Shown piece after piece: positions 43,975-56,506 of a DNA stretch of 64,000 bases. The stretch's first letter is position 1. Each line of letters begins with the position of its first letter. The notes below the pieces were generated by a model that was not told the DNA's origin, did not search any database, and worked only from the letters and a program-made list of their open reading frames with translations. This DNA comes from Erpobdella octoculata (Eukaryota; Annelida; Clitellata; Hirudinida; Erpobdellidae), in the NCBI GenBank assembly GCA_963978895.1, contig OZ022243.1, positions 14,157,765 to 14,221,764 on the forward strand, written 5' to 3'. A program made the translations under genes and the position numbers.

Positions 43975-44165
43975 ATACAGACAATAGAAATCGAGAATGA
44001 GGGTGATACAGATCTTCAGAAAGTTAGAAAAGCTTTGAAGTCCGGTGATTGGAGTCAGTGTTGTGCGAGCATCAAAGCTACAAGAAATGAGATTTCAACC
44101 ATCGGCAAAATCGTTTTACGTTCCACTCGAATAATAATACCAAAATCTTTACAAAAAAAGTCATT

Positions 44166-45272
44166 TTGCTGACACATGAAGGACGCCAGGGAATAGTTAA
44201 AACAAAAGCCAGACTGCGTATTAAAGTGTGGTGGCCTGGAATGGACCAGATGACAGAAAGCACTTGTCGTTCTTGTCACAAGTGTCAGTTGGTTAGTTCA
44301 CCATCATATCCAGTACCTATGACACGTACTGAATGGCCGGAGGGACCATGGCAGCACCTAGTGACCGATTTGCTTGGTTCTTTACCCAATGGTGATTACT
44401 TATTAGTTGTTATTGATTATTATAGTCGCTACTTTGAAGTAAGAGTTTTCAAGTCAATTACATCTACAAACATAATAAGATGGCTCGATGATATTTTTAT
44501 CGTTCATGGTTTTCCGATATCAATAAAAACAGACAATGCACCCAATTTCAAAGCAGTAGAATTCTAAAATTATTTACATAGTGCAGGAATTGAACATCAA
44601 ACCAGCATTCCCTTCTGACCAGAATCGAATGGAGAAGTGGAACATCAAACCCGTATTCTGTTAAAATTCTTGAAAACCTGTGAACTTCGAGGTCTGCGAT
44701 TGAAATCTGAGTTAAACAAATTTGTAATGGCATAGAAAACATCACCCCATTCCACGACTGGAACTTCCCCTGCTGAGATGCTATTCAGCAGAAAAATCCG
44801 TTGCAAATTGCCGGACTATGAGGCCAGTACAAGTGGTACGAAATCAGACCTGGATATTCGCACCAGAGATCATAAAAAGAAAGAGGAAGGAAAACTGCAT
44901 GCAGATTTTAAGCAAAAGGCAAATTTCAGTGACATCAAGCTGGGCGACACAGCGATGCTGCAGCAGAGACCACAGAACAAATTGTCTCCAACTTTCAACC
45001 CAAAGTTGTTCATAGTCGTTGAGCGACAAGGCAGCCTGCTGGTTGTGATGTCAGATGAAGGAGTAACATATCGTCGGAACGTGGCTCACGTGAAAAAGTC
45101 CAGATCATCGGCAGAGTCTTCAGAGCACGAGGAAGTGGCCGTGGAGGACGATGCGCCAGAACAGAAACAGGCTTTGGAAGAAGAGGCTATGGAAGATCAT
45201 GCTCAGGCGGATACAGACACACCGGAACCGGAAATAGGCAGCGGACAGCCAAGACGTTCTGGGAGGATTTGA
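44166..45272 (+). pseudogene. Gypsy integrase and acidic C-terminal tail
   Basis: The zinc finger reads LTHEGRQGIV ... CRSCHKCQ, where an Arg replaces the second His. The core gives LVTDLLGSL (Asp), IKTDNAPNF (Asp) and, after stops at about 44565 and 44619, NGEVEHQ (Glu). A tail follows (44778-45272) with KLGDTAMLQQRPQNKLSPTF, VTYRRNVAHVKK, and a Glu/Asp/Ala-rich end finishing PRRSGRI. Integrase is broken by stops. Confidence 0.85.
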
Positions 45273-45344
45273 ACTCGTCTGCGATATCTTGAAGAATATG
45301 TTTTTTAGTTGACTGAACATTCAAGATTTATAGAAGGGGAGGGA

Positions 45345-45504
45345 TGTGGTGTATTGGTTCTATGTTTGGACTTTCCGGTTATCGACGGTAGCGAGCCGAG
45401 GAACTGTTGTGTTTTATAATAATAGGAACTTTTGTGTTTATAATAAATAAATAGTATTTTACATTAATAAATCAGTATTTTACAGACAATGTAAACATTA
45501 CACA
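45345..45504 (+). repeat. Gypsy 3' LTR (about 160 bp), probable
   Basis: A purine tract (GAAGGGGAGGGA) is followed by TGTGGTGTATTGG; the probable end is ACATTACACA. The very short length fits Mag-lineage LTRs. It contains AATAAATAAATAG, a likely polyadenylation signal. The right limit is by motif only. Confidence 0.6.
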
Positions 45505-46590
45505 GCGAAGGCGAAACAAGTAGATAGTTGATCGTATCTTGTTTATGATTGACTTGTTTTACTTGTTATTTATTTTAGTTTATTTATTTGTATTATTTAT
45601 TTTTTTCCTTTCGCTTTTTGAATATTTGAGCAACATTTTCGTTTCTTTTAGCTTCCGTGCTTTTGGTTCTCCGTTGTGTTTACTTTGCCTTGAAAACGGA
45701 GAGTTTCTCTCCGAAACGCGTCGGCAATAATTAAAATAAAAATATTTCGTATTATGAATTACAATAGTTTGTTTGAGGCTGGTATTATTCCACAGTTTAG
45801 AAAAGTGAAACGTATTATGAGAAAATTTGTTTCATTCTCACCAACTTCTGAATGCGAGTGACCCTGAGTGCTCGTCGGTTTGGCTGGACGATTCGCCAGT
45901 CTTCTCTCCCGATAACTCAGTACCAGATGATATGGTTACATTCAAGCACTTTGCCTCGAATGTAACTATAAAACGTCGATAATATTTTTACAATTTCCTT
46001 GCATTTATAAAAACATACTCTCTCATATTTAAACGTGGCAAGTTATCCTTGCTTAACTCTAATGGATTCTTTTTAACTGTCTCAACATTGTTATTACAAT
46101 TAACAATATAATTCATACTGTCTTTCTCTTGGTTATATATATATATATACTAGTTAAATACTTTTTAACATTTGCAATTAAATACAAGTTAAAGCTCTTG
46201 GTTTATCTCTTTTATGTATGCTAACAATTTTTCTTCAATAAAATATTTTTTTGTTCATCGTTCAAAAAATTCAATTTGAATTGGGAAATTATTGCTATTG
46301 CTAGAAGATATTTTTCATTTTCTAAAACAGGATCAAATCGTTTCTCTATACCATGTGATAGTGTTAGTAAAAGAGGCTTGATGGTTTTATCTGAACAGGA
46401 TGATATTTTGTTATGCCCATGATGGTTGGAATAATGTGCTTATGATGATGGGGTAAAAGAAGCACATCGTCAGAATTATCAATATTATCTTGCTGACTTT
46501 CTATCAAATCTGCTATACTTTATTTTTCTTTAGTTTCATACATATCATATGCTGGCTCATTCACTTCAGTTTCATCATCTATAGAGTTTT
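45505..46590. other. Intergenic sequence with a Penelope-like fragment
   Basis: At about 45640-45800 the motif GAGAGTTTCTCTCCGAAACG followed by CGTCGGCAATAATTAA resembles the 3' untranslated end of Penelope-like elements. The rest (45800-46590) is AT-rich with no recognised feature except a short (TA)n at 46135-46149. Confidence 0.4.
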
Positions 46591-47216
46591 TTCAGACACC
46601 AAAAAAAATAAAGTAGTTAAAAAATAGTTAACTACTGTAGTTAATAAATAGTTAAGTACTAGCTGTTAACTAGTTTAACAACAAGTAAATTAAAAACGAA
46701 TTTTTAAAACCAATGCTCTTATATGTAATTAAAACACAAATTTTGCAATCAATTTTTTCTTATATTACTCTTTTATTTTATATTAAAGTCGAAATATCTT
46801 AATTATATCGAAATATCGAAATTATTTAAAATTAACTAAATTATTTGACTTATTGTAAAACTAATAATTGAATATTGCATTGTCTTCTATTTTGAGCATG
46901 TATGCAAAATCTGAAAAAAATCTATCATCAGGAAGTGACTCAAAAATTGATTGCAAGATTTGAAACAGACAGAGAAACAGACAGACAGAGAAACAGAGAC
47001 GACGAGTTAATAAAAGCATTGGTAAAAAGTAGTTGTTAACTAGTTAAACAAAAAGTAGTTGTTAACTAGTTTAACAAAAAGTAGTTGTTAACTAGTTAAA
47101 CAAAAAGTAGTTGTTAACTAGTTTAACAAAAAGTAGTTGTTAACTATTTCTTAACTACTGTAGAGTAGTTAATAACTAGTAGTTAACTATTTATAGTTAG
47201 TAACTACCCATCACTG
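46590..47216. mobile_element. Decayed hAT-type MITE with GTTAACTA repeats
   Basis: Both sides carry many AGTTAACTA/TAGTTAAC motifs in opposite orientation, and the right end reads AACTACCCATCACTG, a hAT terminal repeat. The left terminal repeat is not clear and no duplication was found. At 47030-47155 a 26-27-bp unit (AAAAGTAGTTGTTAACTAGT) is repeated five times. Confidence 0.55.
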
Positions 47217-47218
47217 AT

Positions 47219-47236
47219 ACACACACACACACACAT

Positions 47237-47306
<70 letters not shown>
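47219..47306. repeat. (CA)n(TA)n microsatellite
   Basis: CA repeats then about 55 bp of TA repeats next to the MITE. Confidence 0.95.
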
Positions 47307-47310
<4 letters not shown>

Positions 47311-48132
47311 CCATTTTTCTTATTTCAATAATTTTAATTATATTTAATTAGTGTAAAATGCTAGAGCTTCGCAGCAGTTGATCTAATTAGAAAGACTATA
47401 TAAATACGTTTTGTGGTTACTCTACTAAGCAGAACAACGAGTACTTCGTGTTTCTACATTTTACATTTCCGCTCTAACGAGTGTATCATTGAAAAAACAC
47501 AATTGGTTGAGTTTTTTCTTATTAATTACGAAAACATGTCCATTTTCAATCAAAATATCATAGGCACATGAACACGATCATAATATGAAAACATAAAAAA
47601 AGAAACATCAGGTTTTGTTGTTTTCTTAATTCACGTCGTTTTAAAAACTATATAAACCAGCAAAAGTTTATTGTTGCTGTACGGAGTTTAAAGGTCGACA
47701 ACATAAAAGAGTAATGGCCTAAAATATTTTAGTTCTATGCTTAGGAGCATCGGTTCACCAAACTTTTTCAAATCAGAGCTTCCACTGCTTCCATTAAATA
47801 ACCATCATATCACCACAATTATAAACAGAAAAATGTTTTCACATGAGTGGTTTCCTTGAAATAAAATTATTAATTTCAAAACTAATTATAATAATTATAA
47901 TTTAACTACGACTTAAAGCATTTTCTCGTAAAGACAACGACGAGTACACTCAATTATTTCTATGCAAAACAAGTTTTCAGTCAAAATATTAATGTCTTAG
48001 AATAAATTCTTTTAAAATGTGCAGCAAATGTCAACATATAAAAAAGTTGTTGTGCTTCAGATTGTATGCATTTAACAAGAACCAACAAAAATGACTAGTA
48101 CACATATGAATGAATAATTAACGCAAGCTATC
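47307..48132. other. AT-rich sequence downstream of the Wnt gene
   Basis: No coding motif recognised. Because the Wnt gene is on the minus strand, the right part is probably its 3' untranslated region. Confidence 0.5.
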
Positions 48133-48594
48133 TTATTTACAACTGTGCACATTAATTTCGATTTCACAAGTTTTGCACTTTACAAAACAGCACCAGTGGA
48201 ACTTACAGTGACACTGTTCCGTAATGATAATACGTTTTGAATGATAACCTCTATCGCAACACATGAGGGAGCATCCATCCGTCCCTGGGGATGTCTGGTT
48301 ACAGGTTCTTCCCACGGTACCCAGTGACCCTGCTATAAGATCAGAATTACAATAATCTGGAGGGGGATCCGTGTAAATTAGGTCTTCTTTTGTGGGTCGA
48401 TTGAACCGCCGATGTTTCGGAACCAGTTTTGTTCCATGTCTGTTAAATCTGACTTCAGCTGCGCTGTCGTATCTCTGTCTAAGACGTTCGCCTGTTTCCC
48501 AAATCGAAGGCAAATGATTCCAGCATGTTTTCAAGTTGCAGGCTCCAGACACGCCGTGACATTTGCAAAATGGTTTTGAGTATGCATGTACAGC
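48133..48594 (-). CDS. Wnt protein, last exon (probable Wnt5 class)
   Basis: A 154-codon exon after acceptor TTGAACAG, ending at TAA 48133-48135. It begins AVHAYSKPFCKCHGVSGACN, the Wnt signature with the Ser that carries palmitoleate in known Wnts. It continues with LKTCW, YDSAAEVRFNRHG, FNRPTKEDLIYTDPPPDYC, GSLGTVGRTCN, DGCSLMCCDRGY and the Cys-rich C-terminus CHCKFHWCCFVKC, ending HSCK. Cysteine spacing matches secreted Wnts, which bind Frizzled with the lipid and this Cys-rich finger. The closest match I can recall is Wnt5 (IYTDPSPDYC, VDARERE). The subfamily needs a tree. Confidence 0.93.
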   Translation of the reverse strand, partial: AVHAYSKPFCKCHGVSGACNLKTCWNHLPSIWETGERLRQRYDSAAEVRFNRHGTKLVPKHRRFNRPTKEDLIYTDPPPDYCNSDLIAGSLGTVGRTCNQTSPGTDGCSLMCCDRGYHSKRIIITEQCHCKFHWCCFVKCKTCEIEINVHSCK

Positions 48595-48740
48595 CTGTTC
48601 AAGTGTTTGTTGTCATTTGATTTGAATCGTAAACATCGATTTAAAATTTGTTTTACGTTAATTGTAACAAAGCAAAAATAATTTCTTATAGTTGGGTTTG
48701 AAAATAAAGTCGTGAATTGAATAATAAATTAAACACTTAC
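48595..48740 (-). other. Wnt intron (146 bp)
   Basis: Phase-0 intron with donor GTAAGT and acceptor ACAG, splitting between GRR and the next Ala, close to the CHGVSG signature. Confidence 0.9.
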
Positions 48741-49033
48741 CCTCCTTCCTGCTTCGTTGTTATGAAGATTCGTAAGAGTGCGTGCTAGCTCTTTTGATTT
48801 CCTCGGAAAATTCTGATCTCTTTCTCTAGCATCAACAAATTGAAGAGCAAATGTGTAACCCCATGCATTGTTGTCTCCACATCCCTGCCAGAGCCAATCT
48901 TTCGGAAGAGATAGAGGACGCTTCTTATCACTGCAACCACATGTCGTCAACTCGCTATTTCTACAGGCACGAGCTACTGAGTGGACGACGCTTGCGGCTA
49001 TGATTGCGTTTACGAAACCTAATTCAGGAGTGC
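48741..49033 (-). CDS. Wnt protein, penultimate exon
   Basis: A 293-bp exon after acceptor GCATGCAG. In frame (two leading bases complete a split codon) it gives TPELGFVNAIIAASVVHSVARAC, CGCSDKK, PKDWLWQGCGDN, YTFALQFVDARERDQ and LTNLHNNEAGRR. All are conserved Wnt blocks in the expected order, followed by GTAAGT. The VDARERD motif favours Wnt5. Upstream exons with the signal peptide and first cysteines were not found between here and the Helitron-family repeat at 49195, nor further right. Confidence 0.92.
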
Positions 49034-49194
49034 CTGCATGCAATATTCATTTTTAGTGTATTATTTTAATCTACAATTTCTTCATATGATCATAATAAAT
49101 TTGGATATTACTATTTCAATTTCTATTGTAAATAGTACATAGTATATAAATTAGAAGTAATTCTAATTTTTTGTAATTCAATTATTTTTATTAA

Positions 49195-50568
49195 TCTATA
49201 TATATATAAAAGAACATGTCCTGACTGACTGACTGACTGACTGACTGACTGACTGACTGACTGACTGACTGACTGACTGACTGACTGACTGACTGGCTGA
49301 TAATCAACGCCGAGCTCAAACGCCTCATCCTAGGAACGTGAAATTTGAAACTTATATTACTTTTATTGCGTAAGCATCCACTAAAAAAGGATTTTTGAAA
49401 ATTTTGTTCTTGAGGGGAAGAAACTGGAAAACAATTTTTTTCTAAAACAATGTATATCTCGAAAACCAAAAATGAGGAGATTTTGAAATTTGGTATATGG
49501 ATTCTTCTTGAAAAATAAAAAGATAGGTGTTTCACCATTTTTTGAAAATTCGGTTTCCCGGACCTCAAATGTGGGTTGGAAAATTGGGTTATTTGGTTTT
49601 TAAAGTAGATGCAACTCAAAAGCTTTGAATGCTACAGGAGTAAAAATTAGTATTTAGTTTCTACTGCAAAAATAATGAAATACGTATTTAAGCATTTTTT
49701 GAAAATTTGGTTTTCAGGACTTCAAATGAGGGGTGGAAAATAGGGTTATTTGTTTTTTAAAGTAACTGCTACTCAAAAACTGTAAATACCACAGATGTAA
49801 AAATTAGTATTTAGTTTCTATTCAAAAATAAAGATATACGTGTTTTACCATTTTTTGAAAATTTGGTTTCCAGGACTTCAAATATGGAGTGGAAAATAAG
49901 GTTACTTGGTTTTTAATGTAACTGCTACTCAAAAACTGTAAATGCTACAAAAGTAAAATTAGTATTTAGTTTTTACTCTAAAAATAATGATATACGTGTT
50001 TCACCATTTTTTGAAAATTTGGTTTCCAGGACCTCAAATGTGAAGTTGAAAAAAGGTTATTTGATTTTAAAATAACTGCTACTCAAAAGCTGTAAGTGCT
50101 ACAGATGTGAAAATTAGTATTTTGAGGTTTTTGTGCTGGTTAAAAGTAGATGAGTTCAGTTTATCACCGGACGGACGGGCCAAGCCGTTATTTTAGGGTC
50201 TTCATACGGCCCTGTCCAGACCTTAAATCAAGGTGGGACGGACCGAGATTTTTAACCAAGTATATAGACATTTGAGTGATTTTAGGGTGTTCAGACGGGC
50301 GGGCTAAAACTGAAGTCAAGGTGGGACGGGCCGAAGTTTTTCATCAAGTATATAGAACTTCTAGGCCTGTAAAAACGGGTCGGGCCCATATTAAACGGGC
50401 CGTGCCGGGCCAGTAATTTCGGTTTTTGAAACGGACTGGGCCAAGTTGTCGACGGGCCGAGCCGAGACCTAAAAAATTGATCCGTGCAGTACTCTACTAT
50501 GTATGCACGTTTCAAATTCTCTAATTTCATGCGAGGGAAGCCGCTACAGGCACTGCTAGCAACAATAT
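49195..50568 (+). mobile_element. Non-autonomous Helitron-like element with 156-bp tandem repeats, copy A
   Basis: It starts TCTATATATATATAAAAGAA and CATGTC, with a (CTGA)n tract at 49219-49296. AACGCCGAGCTCAAACGCC follows, then four tandem units of about 156 bp (each with TTTTTTGAAAATTYGGTTTC). A GGGCCGGGCC-rich segment precedes the end GCGAGGGAAGCCGCTACAGG and ACTGCTAG at 50567. A short AGCG/CGCT-type stem before CTAG is Helitron-like. The same structure recurs at 61451-63282. Confidence 0.75.
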
Positions 50569-50654
50569 AAATAATCAACACACAAAGCAGCGTGTGAAAA
50601 ATTTACATAAAAGGATCTAGAGTCGCAACGCTAAAAATTAGCTTTATAAATTTT

Positions 50655-50870
50655 TGATATAACTAGAGTTAGCCCGTCAAAAATGACAGATTTGTTGAAA
50701 TCTCATTGTATATTATTTTTCGATTGCAGCGCCACCTTTTTTGATCTTTAGAATTGACAGCGTACAATTGCGTAATAACTTTTATAACACGCCTTCGCGC
50801 ACTAGTTTTATCAACTGCTGACCACAACGCCGCCGCGTTATGCAAAATTGCTAGCATACATACATAGTAC
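50655..50870 (-). mobile_element. Helitron-like 3'-end repeat, inverted copy (empty site)
   Basis: On the minus strand it ends CTGTCATTTTTGACGGGCTA, then ACTCTAG, i.e. a TGTCA/TGACG-type hairpin about 10 bp before CTAG, as in Helitrons. It corresponds to 60660-60915 on the plus strand. At about 50803-50818 it has GATAAAACTAGTG without the 40-bp palindrome found at the matching place in the other copy. Confidence 0.65.
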
Positions 50871-50899
50871 ATACAGACATAGGCAATTATGTATGTTGA

Positions 50900-51035
50900 T
50901 GATAACTTCACCGCCGGTCCTGCTTGCTTGCTTTATTGTTTGCATCCATTGAAAGTGAAAATTAACTAACTTCCCGTCATCCAATTGAGCTGAAATTTGA
51001 AAATAGGTTCGCTCCTCGTGACAATGCATTCTATC
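50900..51035 (-). repeat. Dispersed repeat shared with 41430-41580
   Basis: Matches the other copy through CGCCGGTCCTGCTTGCTTGC, AAGTGAAAATTAACTAA and CCCGTCATCCAATTGA. Not identified. Confidence 0.65.
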
Positions 51036-52149
51036 AAAGTTTGAAAAATTGAAAAAATTGTAATATAAAAATTATTATATATGTTTTAAAACAATTAAAT
51101 AAATGTTTACGTATATAAATTAAAAAAAATGTTTTAAAGAAAAATTTGCATTAAATGAAAAGCCGGCCAATCTTGAAATATAAAGGATTTGTGAAAAAAA
51201 ACTCGTTTTTTACTGCTGACTTGTTATGGGTTGTCACGCCACCACACCCCTCACCCCTATGAAAAAATCATATGTTTTGGTTCACCACTCTGGCTACTAG
51301 CCGAAATATTATTATGTAATACGATATTTTTAAAATTGATCAAACAAATGCGTAACATCAAACGGACGGACAGTGGGACAGGAAAGTCGTACAACAGCGC
51401 TGTTTGCTCAAAAGAAAATGCGCTAAAAAATTATAAAACTTTAAAAAAACTATATTTATCATAGCAGTCACTCATTTTTATGATTTTTTTAAAGAAAAAT
51501 TTTGGAATTCTTCACGCCACCAAATTTTTTTATTTTTTAGCTTGTGCAGGAGTTACACGCGTCACATGTTTCGCATTGACAACAAAAACTTTTAAAATAA
51601 AATATAATTTAGTTGAAAATATATTAAAGAAGTCGTAAAAGTAGGACGACAGTGTATTTGTTAGGTACTTCCCGACTGTCAAATCTTTGATTTTTCATCC
51701 TGGAGAAAAATTGAAAAAGTCAAAAATTTTTAAGTGTTTAAAAACTTTAGCTTTCGAAAAAATTTAAATAATAAAACGCTTTACTAAAGTTGTGATTCCA
51801 CAACTGCAGCAAGCGGATATCTGTGAGACTTGAGGATCAATTCGGAAGTCTAGCACAAGACAACTTTCAGTGTGAATATCAATTTAACTTCAATCAACAA
51901 TAACTAGAAAAATATAACTAACAGATCATACAACTTTTGTGGTGTTTGGCTAGAATTTTAGATTTTTCACCCTCTATAATTTAATTTCTTTATACACTAC
52001 AAATTGTGGATGCTTTCCAAGAACGGGCAATTTTTATACTTTATTAGATTTAAGACTTGCTCTTATCTTCTGTAGAGTGTAATTGAAAATAACCCAATTA
52101 AAAAAAACTCAAAATAAATAAAAAACACAAACCTCTCATAACTCTGGAT
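51036..52149. other. AT-rich intergenic sequence
   Basis: No conserved coding frame, RNA gene or repeat family recognised. Confidence 0.5.
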
Positions 52150-53090
<941 letters not shown>

Positions 53091-53265
53091 CTCTGGATAT
53101 TTCGAAATAGGTACATATTGTAAATCTTAATCAAGCTACTTGCAAATATGCATGAACACTCCTAAAAAAACAAAAAGCTAAATATCGAAAGATGTCTTAC
53201 TTTAATGTTAAACGCAAGCTCATTTTAGTTATATATAACAACAAATTATAGCTACTTGTATCCAC

Positions 53266-53560
53266 TAAAGAGGCGTGATGGGACAGCCATCAAGAGGTGC
53301 AATGGGACAGCGGTAAAAATACTTGACTTTTGAGCTTGGGGTCCTAGATTCAACTCCCGGGTAAGTAAAATCCCACATCACGTAACTTCCTTAGGCAAGG
53401 AGTTCACTCTGAATTCATATAATCCGAATGCTCAAGTCAACTCAGCCTTTCATCCTTCTGTGGTAGTCAAATGAGTACTGGTGGCTCCACTGGGAATAAA
53501 TAAAACGATTGAGGCGCTGAATACGACTGCCTGCATCGTAGCGGTCTTGAAATCGATTTA
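53266..53560 (+). mobile_element. tRNA-derived SINE
   Basis: A box A-like region (ATGGGACAGCGGTAAAAA, about 53308-53325) and a box B-like sequence (AGATTCAACTCC, about 53346-53357, followed by CGGG) form a pol III promoter. A conserved-looking SINE body follows (ACTTCCTTAGGCAAGGAG, GGTGGCTCCACTGGGAATAA). The head shows a partial duplication of GAGGYGYRATGGGACAG. The precise 3' end is not clear. Confidence 0.6.
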
Positions 53561-54330
53561 TTTCGGTACAACACCACCATAATCTGGTCGGAATCTTTTA
53601 TGTAAAATTTTATGCTTAGCACTTTTGATCGTTTGATAAAAGTATCCCCTAAACTGGAAGAAATGCTTTTTTAGAGAATTGCCTTGTTTTCTTTTGACTA
53701 GTCTCTTTTTTAAATGTATATGAGACGCGAAAAAAAAATTATTTTTTTTTAGTAGTTTGTTATGCTGGAGATCATCATTTTCCTCATAGTAGAAAGTTTT
53801 CTGTTTTCTCTTAATGCAAATTCCACGTCTGAGTTAAAAAATGAGCACTGCACTTAAGCTATAAAACGTTTTGTAAACCTCTAACCATTATAGAAGTAAT
53901 ATGGTTATAACCATGATCTTCTATAGACCTGTTTCGATGAATTAAATCAGTGATGGGTAAGATTTGAAATCAAATGATTTGAAATCGTGATTTAAATCAT
54001 ACTATGTAATTTTTGATTTTGATTTGAAATCATTTGAAAATGCGTGATTTTGATTTTGATTTGAAATCAAATTTCCATAAGCGAAAATGATTTTGAACGA
54101 TTTAAAATCAAATCAAAATATTTTTCTTGTAATTTTATGCTATTAGCTTATGGTTTTGTTTTTACCATTGTTATACTCATTTTTTTACTCATTACTCATC
54201 AATGTATCTAATCGGTCTTTCTTGTTCGTGCTACTTATTTACGTTCCGCTGTTAAGGTTGTTTGAAAATGGATTGAGCTCGTTTGCCTGTTATTTGAGAC
54301 AGAACTTTTTTCAAGATTATTAAAGAACTG

Positions 54331-54425
54331 GATGGAAAAGTAATCGCTAAGTGTTGTAACTGTGTCAACAAAGAACTCTTGGGGACCATGAATGCTACCA
54401 GCAATTTTTTGCACAAAGATAACCA
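54331..54425 (+). pseudogene. hAT BED-type zinc finger piece
   Basis: The plus strand reads DGKVIAKCCNCVNKELLGTM, then NATSNFLHK, the start of a BED zinc finger with its CxxC pair and the usual ATSNFL block. The distal His pair is lost because the inverted segment starts here. Confidence 0.7.
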
Positions 54426-54481
54426 ATGTACAGTCATTTTGCTGTTATTTGACCAAATGTCAGCAGTGGTGCACACTGAAT
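54421..54481 (-). pseudogene. hAT transposase middle piece, part 2 (inverted)
   Basis: On the minus strand: DSVCTTADIWSNNSKMTVHW, the hAT block that follows the BED finger. It continues from the piece at 56507-56657, split by the P-like element. Confidence 0.75.
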
Positions 54482-56499
54482 CATGGACGTCTATATAATA
54501 GCATCTGGACAATCAGCCAAATCCTTATGAGCTGTTGTGTTGTACCCAGTTGGTCTCATATCTATTTAGCTGTTCGTATTCGAGTTGTTCGGTCTGCGTT
54601 TGGATTTATAGTTATAAAGCCTGTACTGGTTACTTTTAACATTGAAAATGTTTATAACATTGAAATATAATAATATTTATCGTTTAAATTACGCTTTAGT
54701 TTAGTGACTGCGCTCAACACTTGTTTATTTAAATATAGCTATTTTTAGCTTTACGCTATCGCTATCGTAAGTTTGACTAGATTGACGTTTGGAAACAATT
54801 GGGATTGCTACTATTTCGAACAATTGGATTTATTTCTGTATTATAAAAGTTTTTATTGCTAAAAATGCCGCACAAGGGCCAGGCATATCGTTGCAAAACA
54901 GGCTACAAAAGTGATCCGGGACTATCGGCGGGCGAAAATAAACCAACAATGCATAGCGTTCCTATAAATGACAATATACTTCTACAGAAATATAATTAAA
55001 GCAAATCCTCGAAATGACTGGAAACCAACTGCCAGTTCAAAAATTTGCTCAATTTTTTTCAATGAAGTAGACTTTGAATCCAGTTGTGTCGATACAAATC
55101 AGCATCAAAGAAGGAAAAAACTAAAATTAGAGTCCGGACAGCTTTTTCAACGTCGACTGAAAAAAGGTGCAGTACCTAGTATTTTTCCCGGTGCTCCAAA
55201 ATACTGCTCAACTTGTAGAGTACCGTCAAGATCTACTGTTTGTGCTACAGTTTCAATTCGCCACGAGTACGAAATAAAAAGAAATGTTGAGATGGAGAAG
55301 AATTTTTTCAAAAGTGATTGTTTAGCAAATCAAACACCTAACGTTTTGGCAGAACGGTTGAAGAATGAAATGACTTTGCCAACAAACTTCACTATTACCA
55401 CAACTGATGGCATTTTGTTAATTTATTGTTTTAAAGTAGAAGCTGGTAAAGTTAAAGTGGCTGTTTGCATCTCGGTGGCAGAAAATCTGTCAACGGTTGT
55501 CAGTGTGGTTAATGTAAATGTTCCAGCCGACACACTCAAAGATTTTTTAACAAACGGATTAGTTACGACAACGTCTCAGCTTATTAATTTGGCAGCTCGG
55601 ATGAAGACTTGGTCAGAAAATTTAAAAACTATAACCTGTCCGTCATTCACAAAAATGGCTATTAGCATTTTAAAAGAAAGAATAAACATCTTAACAGAAT
55701 GCAGTCCAGAAAGTGAAAAACAACCCAAACTTGAATTTGTTTTAGAACAAGCCAAACTGCTTACAAAAAGCAAGTTTCATTGTCATTACTCACCAGGGCT
55801 CACAATCATGTCATATATACGATTCATGCAGAAAGTCCAGCAGCTTATAACACTTTAAGAGAATCGAGTTGTGTAACTATTCAATTGACCAGCATTTTGA
55901 AAAAGATCATCAAATGTCTTGATGAAATGTATGGGCTCGATAATTTGGTGCTTGCTATTTAATTTCTGTAAAACAGATCCTTGATAGCAGCAGCAGGAAG
56001 ATTTGACATGACCATCAGAGTACACTTTAATTTTATGCGTACATTGCTAGAAAGTTTTTAAAGAAATCAAGGCATCACCAGAACTGGCAAAATTATTTCT
56101 ATCGTCATCGAGTCACAGAGTGCTTTTCTGCAAAATAATTGATTGCACACCTTTGAATCTTAACTCAGAACTGAAAACATACAATTTTTACTGTTTTAAT
56201 TATCACAATGTTAAAATATTGAAAATTTTCTAATAACTTTGACTTTACTACTAATAACTATAATTGTTATAATTTTAAATTCTTAAGTTTACTTTTTCTT
56301 TATTTTTACTTTTTATGGATTTTGGTTAAGTAAAATATATTTGTTTTATCTCAAAACAGCGTTGTGTTTTTCACTCCACATGATTTAGCTATAAATCAAA
56401 CTTATAATGCGTATATGAAGCATTGCGCAGTCATGGGACCAACTGGGTACAAGGCTATTATTGGCTGACTGTCCAGATGCTATTATATAGACGTCCATG
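54482..56499 (+). mobile_element. P-like element with THAP domain
   Basis: A 2,018-bp element with inverted ends (CATGGACGTCTATATAATAG at both termini, with similarity continuing about 60 bp inward). It is flanked by a perfect 7-bp duplication ACTGAAT (54475-54481 and 56500-56506). The CATG start matches P-element ends. It encodes a broken THAP-domain transposase. P elements usually duplicate 8 bp; 7 bp is seen both here and at the related 40-bp copy at 60729. Confidence 0.85.
54865..55962 (+). pseudogene. P-like transposase with THAP domain, frameshifted
   Basis: ATG at 54865 opens MPHKGQAYRCKTGYKS, the first half of a THAP zinc finger. A frameshift at about 54960 moves to the frame starting at 54968: NPRNDWKPTASSKICSIFF, then NEVDFE and LKKGAVPSIFP. 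THAP fingers are C2CH; the His expected after KICS is Phe here. A P-element-like middle and helical region follow to 55858, and another frame (55780-55962) carries AESPAAYNTLRE. The acidic catalytic residues cannot be placed with confidence and the C-terminal part is missing. Confidence 0.78.
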
Positions 56500-56506
56500 A
56501 CTGAAT

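Larger units (their letters stand above)
41660..45504 (+). mobile_element. Decayed Ty3/gypsy retrotransposon (Mag-like), 5' end missing
   Basis: Gag, two zinc knuckles, protease, RT, RNase H and integrase follow in the usual gypsy order on the plus strand, broken by many frame changes. A polypurine tract and a short 3' LTR close the element. The 5' LTR and start of Gag are absent. RT blocks such as FSKIDL and THLGLFRYKRLFFGV are typical of the Mag lineage of animals. Confidence 0.88.

Noticed and set aside
46590..47216. Target duplication for the GTTAACTA-rich MITE
   Set aside because: The right flank ATACACAC has no counterpart at the left; the left end is too degraded to define.
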